Of a DNA stretch of 64,000 nucleotides, positions 58,356 through 64,000 are shown one piece after another. The stretch comes from Liolophura sinensis (Eukaryota > Mollusca > Polyplacophora > Chitonida > Chitonidae), in the NCBI RefSeq assembly GCF_032854445.1, contig NC_088300.1:22923608-22987607 (forward strand), in the 5' to 3' direction. The notes beneath the pieces are model-generated. The model did no database searches. It was not told the DNA's origin and saw only the letters and a program-made list of their open reading frames with translations. Numbering within the stretch: position 1 is the first letter of the stretch; every line of letters starts with the position of its first letter. Position numbers and translations under genes: made by a program.

Positions 58356-59982
58356 ATGTACCAAATGGTACACTTCTTGGATATTTACAGCAGAGGAGAT
58401 TAGCTTTACACCTAGAGAAATGCATACATATCTTCCACGGAAAGATGACAAGAAAGCTGATTGCAAATGTGTCCTACTTTACTTGATGTACCATCAAGAA
58501 GAGTGTACATTTGCATGTTACAGTAGCATGCTGTTTAACTGTTGTCTAGCCAGTTTCATCAGTCTTATATATTGGGCATGACTAAGCAAAGATGTTTATA
58601 TCTTACATTGCTTTGATAATATAGCATGCATATAAGTCTTCAAAAGCCTAGAGCTTCAATTCTGAAGTTTTAACAACCATTATGTTCTGCTTATGAGAAA
58701 AGAATATTGATATAAATCCAAAGACCCTTTTTCAAATTCCCACTGGGTAAACACTGATTCCCCCCACTAACATGAAGTATGTGTCAGATGAAAACCATTA
58801 AACATTGTCAATGAAATGGATTGATTTATTGCTTTTAGAATTTTTTTAAACCTATTGTAAAATACATTTGAAAGTTTGCATTCTGTGTTGGCATTTTCTG
58901 CCAATATTGGGACCAGGGACGTCACATCAGGTTTTTGCCGCTTGGTGCACACAGACTTTTAGATTTCACCATTAAAAATGCATCTTCATTTCCATATTGA
59001 TTTATGAATCATAACCCTTCTATAGATGTTGAAACAAACTATTTCAAGCAAAAACTATGGGTATGGCATCACTGATACCCTCTGGGTCACTACAGACCAC
59101 TGTAGAGTCTCATGTTTTAAAACCATTTTGTGCGGGGAAATTCTAAAAAGTAAATCAAACTATTGTCTTGGATGGTTTTTATTGGTCTTTCTTCTGATTT
59201 GTACTTCATTCTAGTCTTTTCTATGCCCTTCATAAAATTTTATGCCAGTATGAACTCCCATCTTCACTGCTTTAACACTGGATACGTTGGCATCTTTTCA
59301 AACATAGCTGTTTGAGTTGGATATTTGTACATGTTTATAAACCTTCAGCAAATCCTTGTTTCTGTCTGTTAGCTCCTCCAGTGTACATTGGTTTTAATTT
59401 GGTCACTTTTTATTAGATTACCTGTTCCCAAGTCTGCGTCCACTGCCCACCTTGTCTAATGCCCTTCCCCTGAGGTCGGATCTGGTATCCTGTCTGGCTG
59501 GTTTTCACCACATCGCTACGGAAATGCCTCTGTTAGAAGTTAATAAAAGGCTGTGTCTGGAAGGTGATGGAAATTAGGAACATGTTTTGATAGGGGCTCT
59601 TCTCTGGCTATTACACACATCTCATACGGTTAAATTGTACTGATGCTGAACATCAGCACAAAGTATTACCAACATTTCACAGAAATGTGTAGGCCCTGTA
59701 CATTGTATTCCTTCTTCCATTATAGACATTCCCATAATTTCAGTCAAAGCAACAGTGTGTTTAGTCAGTCTGAATCTGTAAATTCATATATCTGGCCTAA
59801 AACAGACCAAAATCATGACTGTACAAAAGCGATGATATTCTGAAGCCTAAATTCAAACCTAGTCTGACTAAACAGGAGTAATTTAGCGTTTTTAATATAT
59901 TTAATTATTAAATTATGAGCGGAGGAGTGGAGCTATAAATTATGAGTATAAACTGCTTATGTTAAATGTACTGTAAATATTT
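58356..59982. other. Non-coding stretch, nothing recognised
   Basis: No shared repeat. The 59,410-59,560 segment is slightly GC-richer but has no ORF or signal I recognise. Confidence 0.42.
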
Positions 59983-60179
59983 GTCCTTTTCAACCATTTA
60001 AACACTTTTTTCTGTGGAATTTTAATTATGCCCACAATTATTATGAAAATTATGCTAGAAAGATTTGTTTGTGTGCTCTATAAAACTGTGCAATATTTTT
60101 GTTAACGCCCCATATTGCTCACTGAGAATGTTTCAGAATATTGGTTGCAGAGGTGGATGAAAAGGTTGAAGAGTTAGGG
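59983..60179. mobile_element. MITE-like element, family D, copy 3, inverted
   Basis: It begins CCTTTTCAACCATTTAAACA and ends GAAAAGGTTGAAGAGTTAGG-G followed by TA. The interior (TCTGTGGAATTTTAATTATG, AGAATGTTTCAGAATATTGG) reads as the reverse complement of the 13.9 and 32.1 kb copies. Confidence 0.75.
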
Positions 60180-60181
60180 TA

Positions 60182-61689
60182 GCCACAAATGAGGGGTAAA
60201 TGTGATGGTTGTCACAGTTTTCATTGCAAGAACTTACGATAAAGGAAATAGAATGCAGAAGTTAACACTAATACAGCACAAGCAGTTTTTGTGCATAAAA
60301 TGTTAGTGACGCATACAATCCCAAAAAACACCCACATGTATTTACAAACCAGATAAACACAGCCAAATTCTAAGTCTTGACATGCTTAGGAGTAGCCATT
60401 ATATGAGTGGGTTATTGCCAATCAGCTGGAACTGTCTAATGCTTCAGTTGAATCAAATAGGTTGGGAGCTATATATACTCTGAGAGAAGGAAATACTGTT
60501 GACTTTAGCTACAGGAATATTGAAAGTTGGCCAAGAATTAGACCTGGGCACATATTTCTCAGATGTCTCAAGATGACTAATGAGTCAAAAATTCGAACAC
60601 AGCTACATTTATAATAGTTAGATCTAGGTAGTTTAACATGTACAATGAGCAATGCACCATCCATGATTTGAGATCCATTCTGTTCTGTTTGGCTTTTAAA
60701 GCACGTGCAACTTAGAATTTACTGTGTACCATGTAAGTCTTAAGTTGCTCTTAAGTAATACCTTTAAACCAGTTTTTACATTTTAACTGGTAAACATGCA
60801 ACTTTTGAAACAATAGATTTTTGGCAAGAAAATAAGATGTATTTTGTAGGTTCCCAATATTTTATGTCTATTGTAGAAAATCATCGTTAACAGTGATTCT
60901 GGTTTATTGTGTATTTGAAACACTCGCTGCGTATTCCAAGGTCAGGATGACATTTCCGAAGCTTAACAGTGAGCCAGATTAATGTATATACTATATCATC
61001 CAGGAGGTAAGCTGAGTATCTACCTTTGTGCTTCAGGGACATGCGTTTCAAGAAGGTAGGCCGTCACGTGGCACAAATTTTAGATAATTGGTTCTCCCGG
61101 CTTGTCTCCTTTCTCTGGCATGATCCCAATTGTAAGGCATTTAAAGGAAATCGGTGAAGAAGAATAAAGGTATCAAGTTACATGCTGGATTCTCTTTGCC
61201 GTGAGGTCAATAACAGTGTCAATAATGCTGTGTATGAGCTTTGATAGAGACTTAAGGTTGTGTTTTGTTTTGTGTTTCCCCTAACCAGTCACTGTCTGGC
61301 TGATTAGAAAACTCTGATGCCTATTTTAAAAGTGATTTGTACATTGTGTATTGATCTTGCTGTTTTGTTCAGATATTTAAGAACAAGCGCTTTACTGATG
61401 GTTATAACATCTGCAAATGAAAATATATGCTCTTCTGACCATAAAAGTAGATATAACAAAAATGTAATATTGAATATATAATGGTCACTTAACCGTATGT
61501 CTGAAATGATATGAAGCTATATATGGCGTTTGTTAAAGAATCTGTATTATATAACATACAATATTTTATACTACCACATTGGTGTTGTTGAATTGCTTTT
61601 TGCAGATTGTATGTGAAAGCATCAAGGTACGCTGTGTTATAATTATGTAAATGTGAAATTAAGTACCTATGATTTTGCACTGCCGTAAC
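60182..61689. other. Non-coding stretch, nothing recognised
   Basis: AT-rich with short ORFs only. 61,000-61,200 is less AT-rich without a recognisable signal. Confidence 0.42.
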
Positions 61690-61839
61690 GGTGTTTGTTG
61701 TGTAACCTGATACCTCTGAACCTTGTTTTGTACCGAGTCAAATTCTGAGAATGCGACGTATTTGAGGGACTGTATGAGTAAGCATTCTCGGGATTTGTAT
61801 GAAACAAGGTTCAGCCATATCAGGTACACAACAAACACC
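61690..61839. repeat. Inverted repeat (hairpin), arms about 57-64 bp
   Basis: The left arm 61,690-61,753 begins GGTGTTTGTTGTGTAACCTG and ends CTGAGAATG. The right arm 61,783-61,839 begins CATTCTCGGG and ends with AGGTACACAACAAACACC. AAACAAGGTTCAG and ACACAACAAACACC are exact between arms, with a gap of about six bases and a few mismatches. The loop is about 29 bp. No TA or other target duplication is obvious. Confidence 0.93.
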
Positions 61840-62475
61840 AGAACGAAGATGTTAAAGTCTATTCTACCTCCCAAAAATGAAGAAAATGCAGCAAAAACTG
61901 CATATTTCATGCTGCATTCTGTTTAACTTCCTGCGCAGAAGTCATGCATTTTAGGCCAATCAGCCAGCTTAGGCCATGGCAGTTGACCTAGATATGTCAA
62001 AGCTTCGTTAAGATGGGTCATGTTGTATGGTTGAGTGACATAGAAATATAAAAGTTTACTGTACATGTATTATGACGTCATACCGCTGACCTAAGATTGG
62101 AGTGTCATGAAACATATGTTTCTTTTTTAACGTCATTGCGTCTGGGTGTAAAATTTATAAGATGAAGAAACAAAAGCGATATCTACAGACTCTGCGAAAT
62201 AACACTTTTATCACTGAAAGGAATTTTGATAGTTCACCTTTAGATAAATAATGAAGCAAAACAAACTCCAATTCTTTTATTTGTAGACATTAACAGAATG
62301 AGATGATATTAGTCGGGGAGGTAAACCTACCGGCCAATGTGTTGCGTGACACACTCGATGTTGTTTGAAAGGTCATCTCTATTTAATATGTATATTTACA
62401 CATCGCTCGCAACTAACAGTGGGATAGAATAACTGATCACATGCAGTTTGTGATCTGTAGTACATCCTATCTAAG
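61840..62475. other. Non-coding stretch, nothing recognised
   Basis: No shared repeat or gene seen. Confidence 0.4.
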
Positions 62476-62624
62476 GCAGTGTGTCATAGCGTAGTGCTTA
62501 AGGGGCTAGCCTCTCATTTGTGGTTGTCGTGAGCTCATGCTGGTTTCCTCTCTGACAGTATATGGAAACCTGCAAATGGTTGTGGGTTTTCTCCGGGCTT
62601 TGCCTGCTTTCCTCCCACTGTAGT
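62476..62624 (+). mobile_element. SINE family A, degraded copy with head remnant
   Basis: GTGTGTCATAGCGTAGTGCT and TTGTCGTGAGCTCATGCTGG are decayed head sequence, followed by CTGCAAATGGTTGTGGGTTT and CTTTCCTCCCACTGTAG. It stops before the 3' end and runs into a family B-like segment. Confidence 0.75.
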
Positions 62625-62639
62625 TAAATTAAATTAAAA

Positions 62640-62865
62640 ATTAATTGCTAGGTCACATGAAACACAGGTTCAATCCCATTCTTAGACAGGGACTTTTAGA
62701 CGGTGCTCTATTGTGTGGTCTTGCATGAAGTTTACTAGAGATCACTTGACTTTAGTCAGTTTACTACAGGCACTCTGGTTTCCGCCACCCACGTAACTGA
62801 CCGCCGCAATCCTATGGGTGAAAATTTCTTCAGCATAATGTAAAACAAAAATCAAATAAATATTG
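62640..62865 (+). mobile_element. SINE-like repeat family B, copy with a B-box-like head
   Basis: ACACAGGTTCAATCCCATTC (a good B-box match), GACAGGGACTTTTAGACGGT, AGTTTACTACAGGCACTCTG, GGTTTCCGCCACCC and a SINE-type 3' end GTGAAAATTTCTTCAGCATA to CAAATAAATA. It follows a broken family A copy with only 15 bp between them. Confidence 0.6.
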
Positions 62866-63927
62866 ACATATTCACTCTGTTTATGGTCATAAAAACCATT
62901 GTAGACAGTAATAGGTTCATGCATGCCTTTTCATTTTCTGCATTTCAGTCAGTACACACACATGAAATATCACTGTATACATGCACTTAATCTAATGCTA
63001 CAAAGTTTGTGTAAAAAATTCCATTTTAACATTTAAACTTTCAACTTAGGTGTAGATCTAGTGCTTTGTGACCAAGGTGGCCCTGGATGCTGGGAGTGGA
63101 GTGAGCTATTGAGGCTGTAGTGTAAGGCTTAGCAGATGTCCTCTTAGCTCTTGACAGTTCTCCTGGGCAGCTATGATGGAGAACCTTTCTGTTGATGTAA
63201 GGCTGGGTTGAATTGGGCAGTCTGCCTTCTCTGTTGTGTAATTGTCCTTTGTCCATCCATTCCCCCTCCCCAAGCAGCATAAGCCTGGCCGTAGCAGATA
63301 AGGCGTGCAGAGAATATCTGCTTTCATTCTAACCTTAAGCCTCTGTAAACTTGCTGTTGCTGAGAGATCTTCAAGGTGACAAGCGATTGACAGTTTGGGT
63401 TAATTCATGGGATGACCCAAAAACAAACAGCTCCAGTACTGTTGGTTCTGAATTATGACATCATAATTTCCCTTTGCATAGCGCCTTTATGAAGGAGAAG
63501 TTGTGATCTCGCTGCTGGTGGTAAAGATAAATATTTCATGCTAACTGACAGGAAATGTAAACTGCTTTGAGACCAGATAAAATGTTATGATTTAATGCAA
63601 CCAAATGATAGCTGATGTGGTATTTTTTTTTTTCATGTATGTTGGTGACCAGGTTGAAATTCTACACTGATACATCTTTACATGAGTTGTTATACTTATG
63701 AAATATTGCGCTGTTAACTGGCTATAAATAAAATTTGTAATGAAAAAAAAAAATTTCATTGACTTTCCGTATAAAATACAGCATCAGCCTGTCTTAATGT
63801 TGTTGTAAATAAGCAATTTTGTTTGTTGAACAACTAGTTTCTTGTGGTACATGTACATTTTCTGGCAGAGTAATTGTGATCCTTATATTGATAGCAGCAA
63901 GCCTCACACTCTATATTCACTCTATAG
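62866..63927. other. Non-coding stretch; overlapping - strand ORFs at 63,041-63,327
   Basis: Two overlapping - strand frames (79 and 73 codons) lie in a less AT-rich patch. Neither shows a recognisable domain, and they exclude each other. Elsewhere AT-rich, with a T run at about 63,626-63,634 and an A run at 63,743-63,751. Confidence 0.4.
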
Positions 63928-64000
63928 AAATCACAGTGATCCTCACACAGAAATCACTGTGATCCTCATACACAAATCACAGTGGTCCTCACACAGAAAT
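63928..64000. repeat. Tandem array, 23-bp unit, at least 3 copies, cut by the window edge
   Basis: AAATCACAGTGATCCTCACA starts at 63,928, AAATCACTGTGATCCTCATA at 63,951 and AAATCACAGTGGTCCTCACA at 63,974, with a new AAAT at 63,997. The spacing is exactly 23 bp. CACAGTG/CACTGTG makes part of each unit nearly palindromic. The array continues beyond the window by an unknown length. Confidence 0.93.

Noticed and set aside
58261-58581. 106-codon ORF with several cysteines as a small secreted protein
   Set aside because: It starts inside the third unit of a decayed tandem repeat, has no signal peptide at its N-terminus, and its cysteines do not form a pattern I recognise.
63041-63327. Two overlapping - strand ORFs in a less AT-rich patch as a coding exon
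   Set aside because: The frames overlap and exclude each other, and neither resembles a known family. Kept only as a note in the region entry.
1-64000. An autonomous transposon or retroelement coding region
   Set aside because: No reverse transcriptase, integrase or transposase motif was found in the longer translated frames; only non-autonomous elements are supported.

Overview
This window looks like non-coding (intergenic and/or intronic) DNA from an animal nuclear genome. It is AT-rich and packed with short interspersed elements, small inverted-repeat elements, microsatellites and tandem arrays. I found no long open reading frame with a recognisable protein family, and no operon structure, rRNA or CRISPR array. 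The dominant repeat is a tRNA-headed SINE whose body and 3' end resemble, from memory, repeats common in molluscs and other lophotrochozoans. A marine mollusc is my best guess, but that is inference and not a database result.

Layout. 0-13 kb: mostly unremarkable AT-rich sequence with a MITE near 1.1 kb, scattered SINE copies (2.3, 9.3 and 12.8 kb) and old local duplications (6.6, 8.6 and 11.2-12.0 kb). 13.1-19.4 kb: a dense cluster of five tandem arrays with periods of about 95, 26, 90, 124 and 68 bp. The 26- and 90-bp arrays share a core motif. The 90-bp array holds the longest ORF in the window (476 codons), only because 90 is divisible by three. 19.4-33.8 kb: quiet sequence with SINE and MITE copies and a 109-bp repeat at 26.6 kb. 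33.8-34.2 kb: a complete second tRNA-SINE with perfect target-site duplications. 34-45 kb: MITEs, several SINE fragments in both orientations, a SINE with an internal 31-bp expansion, and a complete first-family SINE at 44.6 kb with a 13-bp target-site duplication. 45-64 kb: long featureless stretches, two large hairpin-forming inverted repeats (54.1 and 61.7 kb), more MITE and SINE fragments, a tiny SINE 3'-end insertion with a 17-bp target-site duplication (56.7 kb), and a 23-bp array running off the right edge.

How the parts relate. Three SINE families (called here A, B and C) have different heads and bodies but a similar 3' end, as expected if one LINE machinery mobilised all of them. Two sets of short elements (D/E and F) have CCCTAA-type inverted termini next to TA dinucleotides, like non-autonomous DNA transposons. 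No autonomous transposase or reverse transcriptase ORF is visible, so the mobilising enzymes must lie elsewhere. Two weak exon-like segments (40,058-40,084 and 51,988-52,034) are the only hints of host coding sequence.
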